NCBI GenBank assembly: GCA_035530275.1
Contig: DATKVC010000015.1
Location: 310,001 to 374,000, forward strand
Length of the DNA stretch: 64,000 nt
Source: CAIJMU01 sp035530275
GTDB taxonomy: Bacteria > Spirochaetota > Spirochaetia > Treponematales > Rectinemataceae
Direction of reading: 5' to 3'
A program made the position numbers and the translations under genes. The stretch's first letter is position 1; each line of letters opens with the position of its first letter. Below, piece by piece: positions 1-8,593 of the stretch. The notes beneath the pieces were generated by a model. The model did not search any database. It was not told where the DNA came from and was given only the letters and a program-made list of their open reading frames with translations.

Positions 1-1899
1 CACGGCGATGATGCCGGCGACGAGGCCCTCGACGGCGAGGAACATCGGCGTCTTGCCGGCGAGGGCGAGACGCTCGGCCTCGGCCTCGGGTACGGCTATG
101 CCCTTCGAGGCGAGATGGCGGGCGTTGCCGAGGAGGATCGCCCTGCCGCCGACCTTCGCCTCGATGCCGTGCCCGGGGATGGCGGCGAAGGCCGAAACCG
201 GGGGCAGGGCGAGACCGCGTCCCTCGGCCGCGGACACTATGGCCGCGCCGAGGGGGTGCTCGCTGCCCTTCTCGGCGGCCGCGGCGAGGGCGAGGAGCTC
301 GTCGCCGGAAAAGTTGCCAATTGGTATGATATCGGTCAGTTCGGGCTTGCCCCGCGTGATCGTGCCGGTCTTGTCGAAGACGACGGTGTCGATGCGGCCC
401 GCGGTCTCGAGGGCGACGCCAGATTTCACGAGGACGCCGAGCTCGGCTCCCTTGCCCGTGCCCACCATGATGGCCGTCGGCGTCGCGAGGCCGAGGGCGC
501 AGGGGCAGGCTATCGTCAGCACCGCGACGAAGACCGTCAGCGCGAAGGAGAGGCTCTGTCCCGCCATCAGCCAGGCGCCGGCCGCGAGGAGGGCGATGCC
601 GAAGACGACCGGCACGAAGACGCCCGACACCTTGTCGGCGGTTTCCGCGATGGGGGCCTTGGAGCCCTGTGCGTCCTCGACGAGCTTGATGATCCGCGAC
701 AGGACGGTATCGGCGCCGACCTTGGTGGCGCGGAAGAGGATGGAGCCCGTGCCGTTCACGCTGGCGCCGACGACCTCGGCCCCGGGCGTCTTCTCCACGG
801 GCATCGACTCGCCGGTGAGCATCGATTCGTCGACCGATGTGGCGCCTTCGACGACCAGGCCGTCGACGGGGATGCGCTCGCCGGGCCTGACGCGGAGGAT
901 GTCGCCGGGCTCGACCTCGTCGATGGGCATCTCGATGTCGCGGCCTTCCTGCACGACGATGGCGGTCTTGGGCCTGAGGCCCATCAACTTCTTGATCGAG
1001 TCCGAGGTGCGTCCCTTCGACACCGCCTCGAGGGTCTTGCCCAACATGATCAGCGTTATGATGATGCCGGCCGTTTCGAACCAGAGGCTCATGACGGCGG
1101 AGGCGTCGCCCGCGGCTATGCGCCCGATGGACACGAGGCTCCAGCCGATGGCCGCCGTCGTGCCCATGGCGATGAGGGAGTCCATGTTGGGCGCGCCGTG
1201 GAGGATGGTACGAAATCCGACCCGGTAGAAACGGTTGCCCGCGGCGACCACGGGGGCCACCAGCGCGAGTTCGAGGAGTGCGTAGACGAGGGGGTGGTGC
1301 ATCGGCGAGATGAGGGCCGGCAGGGGCCAGCCGAGCATCGCGCCCATGGCGACGTAGAGGAGGGGGACTGAGAAACCGAGGGAGACCGCGAACTTCGTCC
1401 ACATCGTCCGTATCTCGCGTTCTTTTTCCTCGCGATGGGCGTCGGCCTTGGCGACGCCCTGGCCCTCCTCGATGGCCTTGGCCTCGTAGCCCGCCTCGAC
1501 GATGGCCTGCTTGAGCTGGGAGACCCGCGCGGCGTCCGCGTCGTAGCGCACCGTGGCCTTTTCGGTCATCAGGTTGACCGAGGCGACGATGACGCCGGGC
1601 ACCTTCGTGAGGGCCTTTTCCACCGCCCGCGAGCAGGCGGCGCAGGTCATGCCGCCGACGGGGATGGTGATTTCCTTTTCGTCGCGGTCGTCGACGGCCT
1701 CGTAGCCGGCCTTGGCGACGGCCTCCTTGATGGTTTCGATCGTGACGTTGCCCTCGTCGAAGCTCACGGAAAGCCGCTCCGTCGCGAAGTTCACCGAAGC
1801 CTCGGCTATGCCGGGCAACTTGCGCACGGCCCTCTCGGAAGCCGCCGCGCAGGCGGTGCAGGTCATGCCGTTTATCTTGAGGCGCGCAGCCTTAACCAT
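1..1899 (-). CDS. copA: Copper-exporting P1B-type ATPase (CopA), 3' part outside window
   Basis: This membrane ATPase pumps Cu(I) out of the cytoplasm. The 633 visible residues, read from the reverse strand, begin at ATG 1899. They show two N-terminal heavy-metal-associated domains with CxxC pairs at C14/C17 and C86/C89. These are followed by membrane helices, a TGES actuator motif, the CPC transport motif at residues 465-467, the phosphorylation motif DKTGT (Asp about 509) and the SEHPLG nucleotide-binding motif. The hinge motif (GDGxND) and last helices lie beyond position 1, so the gene is cut by the window edge, not visibly truncated. It lies 49 nt downstream of csoR in the same direction and should be co-transcribed with it and derepressed by copper. 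CPC plus two HMA domains argues for Cu(I)/Ag(I) rather than Zn or Cd. Confidence 0.95.
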   Translation of the reverse strand, partial: MVKAARLKINGMTCTACAAASERAVRKLPGIAEASVNFATERLSVSFDEGNVTIETIKEAVAKAGYEAVDDRDEKEITIPVGGMTCAACSRAVEKALTKVPGVIVASVNLMTEKATVRYDADAARVSQLKQAIVEAGYEAKAIEEGQGVAKADAHREEKEREIRTMWTKFAVSLGFSVPLLYVAMGAMLGWPLPALISPMHHPLVYALLELALVAPVVAAGNRFYRVGFRTILHGAPNMDSLIAMGTTAAIGWSLVSIGRIAAGDASAVMSLWFETAGIIITLIMLGKTLEAVSKGRTSDSIKKLMGLRPKTAIVVQEGRDIEMPIDEVEPGDILRVRPGERIPVDGLVVEGATSVDESMLTGESMPVEKTPGAEVVGASVNGTGSILFRATKVGADTVLSRIIKLVEDAQGSKAPIAETADKVSGVFVPVVFGIALLAAGAWLMAGQSLSFALTVFVAVLTIACPCALGLATPTAIMVGTGKGAELGVLVKSGVALETAGRIDTVVFDKTGTITRGKPELTDIIPIGNFSGDELLALAAAAEKGSEHPLGAAIVSAAEGRGLALPPVSAFAAIPGHGIEAKVGGRAILLGNARHLASKGIAVPEAEAERLALAGKTPMFLAVEGLVAGIIAV

Positions 1900-1948
1900 C
1901 GAAATCTCCTTCGGCGCGGCTCTCGAGAGCCGGCCGTCATTTTCCCGT

Positions 1949-2221
1949 TCAGCCGAGATAGTTCTCGAGGATGGAGGAAATCTCCTCGATCTTCTCGGCG
2001 CCCTGGTCCTTGTTGATCGCGTCCTTCACGCAGGTATCCATGTGCTGTTTGAGAATGATGAGATTGGCCTTCTTGAGGAGGGCGACGGCGGCGTGCACCT
2101 GCTTGGATACGTCGATGCAATAGCGGTCGCCTTCGACCATCCTGATGATGGCCTCGACCTGGCCCCGGGCGGTTTTGAGGAGGTCGAGGGCCTTTTGACT
2201 GTCCCTGCTGCAATGGTCCAT
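1949..2221 (-). CDS. csoR: Copper-sensing transcriptional repressor CsoR
   Basis: This 90-residue, all-helical DUF156-family repressor releases DNA on binding Cu(I). The family's Cu(I) ligand triad Cys-His-Cys is present at C35, H60 and C64, with the spacing of canonical CsoR. That separates it from the nickel (RcnR) and formaldehyde (FrmR) branches. I chose ATG 2221 because the protein then has family length; the open frame extends upstream but without family sequence. copA follows, and a G-tract palindrome typical of CsoR operators lies just upstream, so autoregulation of csoR-copA is likely. Confidence 0.93.
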   Translation of the reverse strand: MDHCSRDSQKALDLLKTARGQVEAIIRMVEGDRYCIDVSKQVHAAVALLKKANLIILKQHMDTCVKDAINKDQGAEKIEEISSILENYLG

Positions 2222-2253
2222 GCTCACCGTCCTCCCGAAAATCGCACTATCCA

Positions 2254-2284
2254 ACCTGCCCACCCCCCTGGGGGAGGGGTAGGT
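2254..2284 (-). promoter_or_regulatory. CsoR-type G-tract operator
   Basis: An imperfect inverted repeat has arms ACCTGCCCACCCCCC and the complement of TGGGGGAGGGGTAGGT around a C/G-tract centre. This is the signature architecture of CsoR boxes. It sits 33 nt upstream of the csoR start and immediately downstream of a candidate -10 box, so a bound repressor would cover the transcription start. The role is inferred from family knowledge; the palindrome is seen directly. Confidence 0.7.
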
Positions 2285-2286
2285 AT

Positions 2287-2316
2287 AAAATAGCGTCGGA
2301 CTCGTTTCGAAAGCAA
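2287..2316 (-). promoter_or_regulatory. Promoter of csoR-copA
   Basis: On the minus strand TTGCTT (2311-2316) and TATTTT (2287-2292) are separated by 18 nt, directly upstream of the G-tract operator. The match to the sigma70 consensus is moderate, but the position relative to the operator supports it. Confidence 0.45.
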
Positions 2317-2331
2317 GTCCCCGAACATCGT

Positions 2332-4533
2332 TCAGAATCCGTCTGTGTCGGCCGCCCCGGGACGGTAACTGGCCAACTCCTTTCGAATGTCCGCCGTTTT
2401 CACCTTCGAGAGGTCGGCGACGGTCTTCACATAGCCGTGAAGCATGTTCATGGAGCAATTGAAGGTGAAATCGCCGGTGACGGTGAAGGGGGGCGTCGAG
2501 AGCTGGCCCTGGGTCAGATCGAGGGCTCCGTTCAGCTCGGGAAAGAAGACCACCGAATTGCAGCCGTCGAGCTGGACGGGCTCGAAGTGGATGATGGCCT
2601 TGAGGCCCTTCTGCAGCACGATGGCTGCCGGGCTGTAGCCGTTCGCGTCGACCTTGACGGTGATCTCCTGCACGCCCTTCCTGATTTTCGCGAGGCCGAT
2701 CGTCGAGAGATCAAGGCCGGCGCCCGAAGCTCCGGCGCTCGCTCCCCCGCCACAGCCGCAACCGCCGGCGGCCGCGCCGCCTTGGGTCTGGGGAATCGCG
2801 AGGGCGGCGGCGAGGTCGGCCGGCCCCCCCGCGAGCGCTCCGTTTCCGGAGCCGGAGCCGCCTCCGGCGGCGGCCTGGACGGGGGTGTCGCCCGATGTCG
2901 GCGGCGAAAGGTCGAGGGAGGCTGTCGAGGCAGTCGCCGTTCCTCCATCGCCTTGTCCGCCCTGAGATCCCCCCGCGGCGGGGCCCTCCAGGCTCGATTT
3001 GATCTTGCCGAGGTCGTCGACGACGCCGAAGGCGCTCCTGATCATGCCCATCCAGCAGGAGTAGGGCACGATTCCGGCCTTCGTCGGCGTGAACTCGATG
3101 ATGTTGTCCCCGGGCTTGAGGTCCTTCCTGATGCGGTAGGCCGGCACGATCACGGTTCGATTGCAACCAGTTATGTCTTCTTTCTTGATCCTGATGATCC
3201 AGCGCACGGGGATGCCGGCCTGCACGTAGAAGGGCATGTAGTTGTTCGAGCCGAAGACCGTCACGACGGTCTGGACCCCGTTCTCGATGGTGGCGCGGGG
3301 AATCTCGCCGCCATTGCCCGCGACCTGGGTGGCGGAGGCGCCTCCAGACCCGGGGGCCCCGCCTGCTCCAGCAGCGCCCTCTGTGGGAAGTTGGAGCTCG
3401 CCGCCCGAGGCCTGGCCGCCCCCCGCCTGACCCGAGGCGTAGACGGCGTTTTGCGCCAGCGGCGAGGACGCGAGGCTGGCTTGGAGGCCCGAAAGGTTGC
3501 TCGAACCGAAGGGATCGGGGAGGGCGATGCCCGCCAGGGCCGCGGCGCGCCCGAGGGTGAGGGTACCGAGGAAGAGGACGAGGACGGCGCTCGCCTTGAT
3601 CATGATGGGCATGAACTTGCGCGGGAGGACTGTGGCCGCCGCCCCGAAGAGGAGCATGAGGGGCACGGTGCCGATCGAGAAGAGGAACATCGAGAGGGCA
3701 CCGGCGGCGATGGAGCCCGTGCCGAGGGCGTAGAGCTGCATGGTCTGGAGGGGTCCGCAGGGCATCAGCCCGCCGAGGATGCCTACAACGAAGGGGCCGC
3801 GGGCGGGGCCTTTGCCGCTTCCGCCCAGCTTCGAGGCGATGGTCGCGATCCCCCGTTTCAGGGGCTTGGGCAGGAGACCGGGGGCCTCGGGGAGGGCGGG
3901 GAGTATGCCCATCATCTTGAGACCCAGCCAGAGCATGAACAGACCCGCCAGGGCGGTGATGGCGCCCTTCGTAGTCTCCGAGAAGCTGAAGGCAGCGCCG
4001 AGGCCTCCGACTATAGCGCCGACGATCGTGTACGAAATGACGCGTCCGCCATTGTACAGGAGGCCCGGCAGAAGCCTGTCGAGAGCCTTGGCCTTCGAGG
4101 CCGCAGGCGTGGCCGGAATCGTCTTCACACTCTGCGAGATGGCCAGTCCGCCGCACATCGCCACGCAGTGCACCGAGGTGAGGAGGCCGATGACGATAAG
4201 CATGCCGTAGCCGATGGAGGAATCCGCGATGGGGAAGCTGTTGAAGAGGCCGAGGCTGTTCGCGACGAAATAGATGGCCGCGAGGCCGATGCCGATGCCC
4301 AGGGCGATGGGCGTCGCTCGGCTCGGTCCTTCCTTGACAGTGTAGCCCGCCCCTTCGACCGCGGCCCTCAGGGCTTCGGTCACCACCCCGCCGTCGTGCC
4401 GGATCGTCGCCCTTCCGCCGACCTGACTGGCCTTCGCCGACTCGACGCCGGCCACCTTTCCCAACGCCGCCTCGATGCGCCTTTCGCACGAGCGACAGGT
4501 CATGCCCTCGATATGGAGGATGCTTTCCTTCAC
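2332..4533 (-). CDS. HMA-SafE-cupredoxin-cupredoxin copper fusion protein
   Basis: This 733-residue protein is a probable membrane copper chaperone or exporter. Residues 1-70 are a heavy-metal-associated domain (GMTCRSC, C13/C16). Residues about 75-340 are a SafE/UreH-type polytopic domain with the typical HCVAMCGG and GGLMPCGP motifs. A Gly/Ala/Ser-rich linker follows. Two cupredoxin-like domains cover about 410-510 and 615-720, joined by a low-complexity linker containing CGCGGG. Each cupredoxin carries a Cys (C457, C658) and, 35-36 residues later, a CxMxM motif (C493-M497, C693-M697). That matches the Cu(I) ligand set known for the pneumococcal copper chaperone CupA. The gene precedes csoR-copA in the same direction. 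The exact transport role is inferred. Confidence 0.85.
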   Translation of the reverse strand: MKESILHIEGMTCRSCERRIEAALGKVAGVESAKASQVGGRATIRHDGGVVTEALRAAVEGAGYTVKEGPSRATPIALGIGIGLAAIYFVANSLGLFNSFPIADSSIGYGMLIVIGLLTSVHCVAMCGGLAISQSVKTIPATPAASKAKALDRLLPGLLYNGGRVISYTIVGAIVGGLGAAFSFSETTKGAITALAGLFMLWLGLKMMGILPALPEAPGLLPKPLKRGIATIASKLGGSGKGPARGPFVVGILGGLMPCGPLQTMQLYALGTGSIAAGALSMFLFSIGTVPLMLLFGAAATVLPRKFMPIMIKASAVLVLFLGTLTLGRAAALAGIALPDPFGSSNLSGLQASLASSPLAQNAVYASGQAGGGQASGGELQLPTEGAAGAGGAPGSGGASATQVAGNGGEIPRATIENGVQTVVTVFGSNNYMPFYVQAGIPVRWIIRIKKEDITGCNRTVIVPAYRIRKDLKPGDNIIEFTPTKAGIVPYSCWMGMIRSAFGVVDDLGKIKSSLEGPAAGGSQGGQGDGGTATASTASLDLSPPTSGDTPVQAAAGGGSGSGNGALAGGPADLAAALAIPQTQGGAAAGGCGCGGGASAGASGAGLDLSTIGLAKIRKGVQEITVKVDANGYSPAAIVLQKGLKAIIHFEPVQLDGCNSVVFFPELNGALDLTQGQLSTPPFTVTGDFTFNCSMNMLHGYVKTVADLSKVKTADIRKELASYRPGAADTDGF

Positions 4534-4670
4534 CTTTCGACTCCCGCGGAGGGGAGCTGCCGCCCCCGCCGCGTCTCGACTCTAGCCGTCTTGTGTGAAG
4601 GAAGTGTGAACGCTTTCCGATTTTACGATGCAGGGGAGGGGAGGAAGGGGCCGCGAGCAGCGCGGCGCCT

Positions 4671-5717
4671 TCACCGCGCTACGAGGAGGGAGGCGGTGAC
4701 GAGGTAGGCAAGCACCGTCGCCACGTCGGTGAAGGCCAACACGATGGGGCCGGAGGCCACCTTGAGATTGACCTTCAGGCGATAGAGGAGGAGGGGAAGC
4801 CCGAAGCCGACCGTCGCCGCGATCGCCATCGCGATGGCGACGCTCAAGAAAATCGCCGGCCCCTCGGGGCCCCTGCCCTTCCAGAGCATCTCGATGCCCG
4901 AAAGGATGGCGCCGGCCGCCGCGCCGAGGAGGATGCCCGTTCCCGCCTCGCGGAAAAGGCCGAGAAGGGCCTTCGAGGCGTCCTTGGCGGAGTGGGTGAC
5001 GATCTGGAGGGCGAGGGTCATCGACTGGATGGCCGTGCTCTCCCCTAGAGCGAGTATGGGCGCGAGAAAGAGGGCGAGGACGATGCTGGTCTCCAGGGTC
5101 TTCGTGAAGGCCGAGGAGACGGCGACGCAGAGGAGGCCGCCGGCGATGGTCGATAGGAGCCAGGGGAAGCGGAGGCGAAAACCGCGCAGAGGCCCGGCGC
5201 CGATGAGACCCCCGACCCTGATGCCGATTGTTTGAAAGGCCTCCTCGCGCAGGGCCGCGTCCGAAACATCGATTTCGCGCTCCGCGAAGACATGGAGGTC
5301 GAGGACCCCCATGATCCTTCCCCGCCTGTCCACGACGGGGAGGGCCAGGAGACGGCGGCTCTCGAAGACCTTCGCCGCCTCGGCCAGACTCGATTCGGCG
5401 GGAATGACGATGGGGTCGCGCACGCAGACATCGCGAAGGAGGCTGTCGGGGCTCCGCGTGAGAAAGCGCCTCGTCGGCATGACACCCTCGAGGCGTCCCT
5501 CGTCGTCGACCACATAGAAATAATGGATCTTCGACTCGTCGCGTTCGCGCTGCACGATTTCGACGGCCTCGCGCACCGTGAGTCCTCCGTCGAGGCGGGT
5601 GAAATTGCGATGGATATGACGGGCCACCAGGGTCGTCCCGAGGTCCTTCGCCTCGTCCCTCGTCCGGGGCGGCTCCCCGGCGAGGTGGGGCGGCAATGAC
5701 CGCCTTGTGTCGCTCAT
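4671..5717 (-). CDS. MgtE-like Mg2+ transporter with CBS pair, no N domain
   Basis: This 348-residue protein has two CBS domains (about 35-165) and then a five-helix MgtE-type channel domain (about 190-348). The C-terminal signature resembles MgtE around LKVASGPIVLAFTDV, where the conserved Asp lines the Mg2+ pore. Canonical MgtE is about 450 residues with an N-terminal superhelical regulatory domain; that domain is absent here. I chose ATG 5717 because AAAGGA lies 9-14 nt upstream and the residues before it are low-complexity. It probably imports Mg2+ and closes when Mg2+ binds the CBS domains, though gating may differ without the N domain. It stands between the homoserine dehydrogenase and the copper genes, all on the minus strand. 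Confidence 0.82.
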   Translation of the reverse strand: MSDTRRSLPPHLAGEPPRTRDEAKDLGTTLVARHIHRNFTRLDGGLTVREAVEIVQRERDESKIHYFYVVDDEGRLEGVMPTRRFLTRSPDSLLRDVCVRDPIVIPAESSLAEAAKVFESRRLLALPVVDRRGRIMGVLDLHVFAEREIDVSDAALREEAFQTIGIRVGGLIGAGPLRGFRLRFPWLLSTIAGGLLCVAVSSAFTKTLETSIVLALFLAPILALGESTAIQSMTLALQIVTHSAKDASKALLGLFREAGTGILLGAAAGAILSGIEMLWKGRGPEGPAIFLSVAIAMAIAATVGFGLPLLLYRLKVNLKVASGPIVLAFTDVATVLAYLVTASLLVAR

Positions 5718-5829
5718 GTCAGGTATCCTTTCGTCTCGCTTCTTGCGGAGGTCTAGCGGCCTCGGGGTTCCGCCCGGCGTTCCGCCGAGGCCGTCCGTCG
5801 GCGGGGTCCGGCGAGGCGGGAACGGGCCC

Positions 5830-6966
5830 TCAGCCCCGCCTGAAGTTCTCGGCGAGTATGAGGGCAATGAGGTCACCCTGAACGGCCGAGGCGGCGGCTT
5901 CTATGCCGTCGCCCGAGCCCTGGAGGACGAGGGGAAGGTCGGGATAGTACTTGCTTGAGATGGCCAGGAGATTGTCCCTGCCGCGGAGCGAGCCCAGGGC
6001 TCCTCCCTTCGGCACGGCGACCGGGCCGACGGCGACGCCTCCGTCGTCCATGGCGGCGGCGTAGCGCAGGGCCTTGCCCGCGGCCCTCGCCTGGGCGACG
6101 CGTTGGGCGAAATTGGAGTCGAGGCCAGGCAGGGCGCCGATGAAATCCTCGACGCCGAGGAGGGCCAGGCTGGGCGGCACCAGGGGTTCGAGGGCCACAT
6201 CGGCGAACTCGAGCTTGCGTCCGAGGGTGCGCGCGAGGATGAGGGCCTTGCGGGCCACGTCCTCGCCGCCGAGATCGGCGCGCGGATCCCTTTCGGTGTA
6301 GCCGCGCTGCATGGCCGTCGTGACCAGCTTCGAAAAGGGCTTTCCGTCCTCGAGGCCCGTCATGAGGTGGCCGATGGTTCCCGAAAGTGCCCCGGTGAAG
6401 GCGTCGACGCGGTCGCCGTTCCGGATCAGGCCGAGGCAGGTCTCGATGACCGGCACGGCAGAGGCGACGGTCGCCTCGTAGCGGAAGCGTGGGGTGGCGG
6501 TCAGACTGTCGAAGAGCTCCTGGGCGCCGGCGACAGGCAGCTTATTCGCCGTCACCGCCGAAAATCCCTTTCGCAAGGCATGCACGAGGACAGGCCCGGT
6601 CCAGGCGGAGGAGGTGAGATCGATGACGAGGGGAGGGAGCCCGCCTGCCTCGGCCGCCGCGACCTCGTCGATCAGCTCGACGGCACGGGTGGCTGCCCCG
6701 TTCACGGACTCCTGGGCGCCGTCTGAGCCCTCCCCGCCCTGGGCCGCGAATGAGGCTCCCGCCTCTTTGCGGGTCGAAATTCCGGCCAGGGCCTCGAAGG
6801 CCAGGCCCTTCGAGTTGATGAAGGCTGCCGTCGAGTCGGCCCAGGCGACGATGCGGTACTCGGCCTGGTGACGCTGTCGGTGAAAGGCCACCGATTCGCC
6901 GAGCTGGCGTACGAAGACGCGACCGAGTTTGCCGGCGCCGAGGACGACGAGGGCTGTCGATTCCAT
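5830..6966 (-). CDS. hom: Homoserine dehydrogenase
   Basis: This enzyme reduces aspartate semialdehyde to homoserine, the branch point to threonine and methionine. Visible are the N-terminal dinucleotide-binding motif GAGKLGRV (residues 10-17), the TANK motif with K142, the YEATVASAVPVI segment and the family signature GALSGTIGHL with the downstream YTERDPRADLGGEDVARK block that holds the substrate-binding acidic residues and catalytic Lys. At 378 residues there is no room for a C-terminal ACT domain, so feedback regulation through ACT is not expected. It lies 67 nt downstream of cysK and in the same direction as metF and the Rrf2 gene, consistent with a sulfur amino-acid cluster. No strong Shine-Dalgarno is visible before ATG 6966. 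Confidence 0.9.
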   Translation of the reverse strand: MESTALVVLGAGKLGRVFVRQLGESVAFHRQRHQAEYRIVAWADSTAAFINSKGLAFEALAGISTRKEAGASFAAQGGEGSDGAQESVNGAATRAVELIDEVAAAEAGGLPPLVIDLTSSAWTGPVLVHALRKGFSAVTANKLPVAGAQELFDSLTATPRFRYEATVASAVPVIETCLGLIRNGDRVDAFTGALSGTIGHLMTGLEDGKPFSKLVTTAMQRGYTERDPRADLGGEDVARKALILARTLGRKLEFADVALEPLVPPSLALLGVEDFIGALPGLDSNFAQRVAQARAAGKALRYAAAMDDGGVAVGPVAVPKGGALGSLRGRDNLLAISSKYYPDLPLVLQGSGDGIEAAASAVQGDLIALILAENFRRG

Positions 6967-7033
6967 GCTGAGATTATTCGCTCGAGTGGGCCCGCAGGTC
7001 CACAGATTTCGAAAAAATCACGCGCTTGGAGGC

Positions 7034-7960
7034 TCAGGCCTCCTCGTACAACCAGGTGGAGAGGTAGCGCTCGCCGTTGTCCGGCACGATGGCGACGATG
7101 AGCTTCCCCTCGCTTTCGGGTCGCCTTGCCACCTTCAGCGCGGCCCAGAGGGCGGCGCCCGCCGAAATGCCCACGAGGAGCCCTTCCCCTCTCGCCGCGG
7201 CCCGCGCCGTGGCGCCAGCATCCTCGTGGCCGACGGCGATGATTTCGTCGACGACGGTTTTGTCGTAAACCGCCGGCACGAAGCCCGCGCCGATGCCCTG
7301 GATCTTATGAGGGCCGGGGGCTCCGCCCGAGAGGACGGGGGAGGCCGTCGGCTCCACGGCGATGGCCTTGAGCCCCTGCTTCCTTTCCTTGAGGAGGCCG
7401 GCGATTCCGCTGATCGTCCCGCCGGTGCCGACGCCCGACACGATGACATCGACCTTGCCGTCGGTGTCGCGCCATATCTCCTCCGCCGTCGTGCGGCGGT
7501 GTATCGCCGGGTTTGCGGGGTTCTCGAACTGCATCGGCATGAAGGCCCCGGGCGTCGAGGCGAGGATCTCCTTCGCCTTGGCGATGGCTCCGTTCATCCC
7601 CTTGGCCCCCTCGGTCAGGACGAGTTCGGCCCCGTAGGCCAGGAGAATCTTCCGCCGCTCCACGCTCATCGTCTCGGGCATCGTGAGGATGATGCGATAG
7701 CCCTTGGCCGCTGCCACCGCGGCGAGGGCGACCCCCGTGTTCCCGCTCGTCGGCTCGACGATGGTGGAGCCCGGCTTGAGGAGTCCGACGCGCTCGGCCT
7801 CCTCGACCATCGCCACGCCGATGCGATCCTTCACGCTCATGAAGGGATTCCGGTATTCGAGCTTCGCGAGAATGGTGGCGCGATGGCTCGACTCCTCGTG
7901 GTGGAATTTCACGAGAGGCGTGTTGCCGACGAGTTCCAGGATGGAATTCGCATAATTCAT
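7034..7960 (-). CDS. cysK: Cysteine synthase (O-acetylserine sulfhydrylase)
   Basis: This PLP enzyme makes cysteine from O-acetylserine and sulfide. The 308-residue length is typical. The PLP lysine is K44 in NPFMSVKDR, the substrate-binding loop is TSGNTGVAL, the phosphate-binding GTGGTISG loop is present, and the C terminus has the SAGAALWAAL helix. The start ATG 7960 is preceded by AAGGAGATACC, a good ribosome-binding site. It lies 42 nt downstream of an Rrf2-family regulator, the arrangement expected if that regulator controls cysteine synthesis. Cystathionine beta-synthase is less likely because no regulatory C-terminal domain is present. Confidence 0.93.
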   Translation of the reverse strand: MNYANSILELVGNTPLVKFHHEESSHRATILAKLEYRNPFMSVKDRIGVAMVEEAERVGLLKPGSTIVEPTSGNTGVALAAVAAAKGYRIILTMPETMSVERRKILLAYGAELVLTEGAKGMNGAIAKAKEILASTPGAFMPMQFENPANPAIHRRTTAEEIWRDTDGKVDVIVSGVGTGGTISGIAGLLKERKQGLKAIAVEPTASPVLSGGAPGPHKIQGIGAGFVPAVYDKTVVDEIIAVGHEDAGATARAAARGEGLLVGISAGAALWAALKVARRPESEGKLIVAIVPDNGERYLSTWLYEEA

Positions 7961-8002
7961 GGTATCTCCTTCGCTGCCGCGGCCCCGCCGGGTCGCGAGC
8001 GG

Positions 8003-8416
8003 TCAAATGTGGTACTCGAGGGCCGTCGCGGTCGAAGCGTCCTCGAGGCTGATCTCCGCCAATCCCTTCTTGATGACGACGTCGAGGGCGAGCCAGGTTC
8101 GCGCCGCCTTATCCCCCGCCTCCGACTTCCGCCCCTCTTCGTAGCCACCCCCGAAACCCGATCCCCCCTCGAGGGCCTCCACGATCTCGAGCATGCTCGT
8201 CGAGCGCGGAGGCTTGGCCAGGCTGAGCCCGCCCTTCGGCCCGCGTAGCGTCGCGACGATGCCGGCCGACTTCAGCGGGGCGATGAGCTTGGCAAGGTAA
8301 GCCTCGGGGATGTTCTGACGCCGGGCGACGCTGGCGATGTCGATGGGGCCCTCGGTCCCGTGATCGACGAGGTCGATGAGGAGGAGAAGACCATAGCGCG
8401 AGCGAGAGGTTATCAT
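8003..8416 (-). CDS. Rrf2-family regulator, CymR-like, no cysteines
   Basis: This 137-residue protein has an N-terminal winged helix (residues 1-85) with the Rrf2 signature around IPEAYLAKLIAPLKSAGIV and the wing LRGPKGGLSLAKPP. It contains no cysteine at all, so it cannot hold the [2Fe-2S] cluster of IscR or NsrR. It resembles CymR, the cysteine-metabolism repressor that in Bacillus works by binding CysK. cysK is the very next gene, which supports that reading by context. A promoter with the -10 box only 8 nt before ATG implies a leaderless transcript. The link to cysteine control is inferred. Confidence 0.82.
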   Translation of the reverse strand: MITSRSRYGLLLLIDLVDHGTEGPIDIASVARRQNIPEAYLAKLIAPLKSAGIVATLRGPKGGLSLAKPPRSTSMLEIVEALEGGSGFGGGYEEGRKSEAGDKAARTWLALDVVIKKGLAEISLEDASTATALEYHI

Positions 8417-8424
8417 TCAGAGAA

Positions 8425-8452
8425 ATATTATTTAGAGGATCGTAAAAGTCAA
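8425..8452 (-). promoter_or_regulatory. Promoter of the rrf2-cysK unit, leaderless type
   Basis: On the minus strand TTGACT (8447-8452) and TAATAT (8425-8430) are 16 nt apart in AT-rich DNA. The -10 box ends 8 nt before the ATG at 8416 and no ribosome-binding site fits between them, so transcription should begin at or next to the start codon. Confidence 0.6.
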
Positions 8453-8593
8453 GAACATCGTCAAAAATAAGTGCCTCGAAGCTTGTTGGCGATATCACGA
8501 GGCTTGTCGCGCCGAGGATGCGGGCGGCAGGCAGCACAGGCCGGTCTGCCCCCTCGGGTCGCCGAAGGCCCGTCAGTCGCCACCATACGCCGT

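Noticed and set aside
2437..4707. Long plus-strand frame opposite the copper fusion gene
   Set aside because: It is the antisense shadow of the minus-strand gene; the real one has clear domains and a family-like start.
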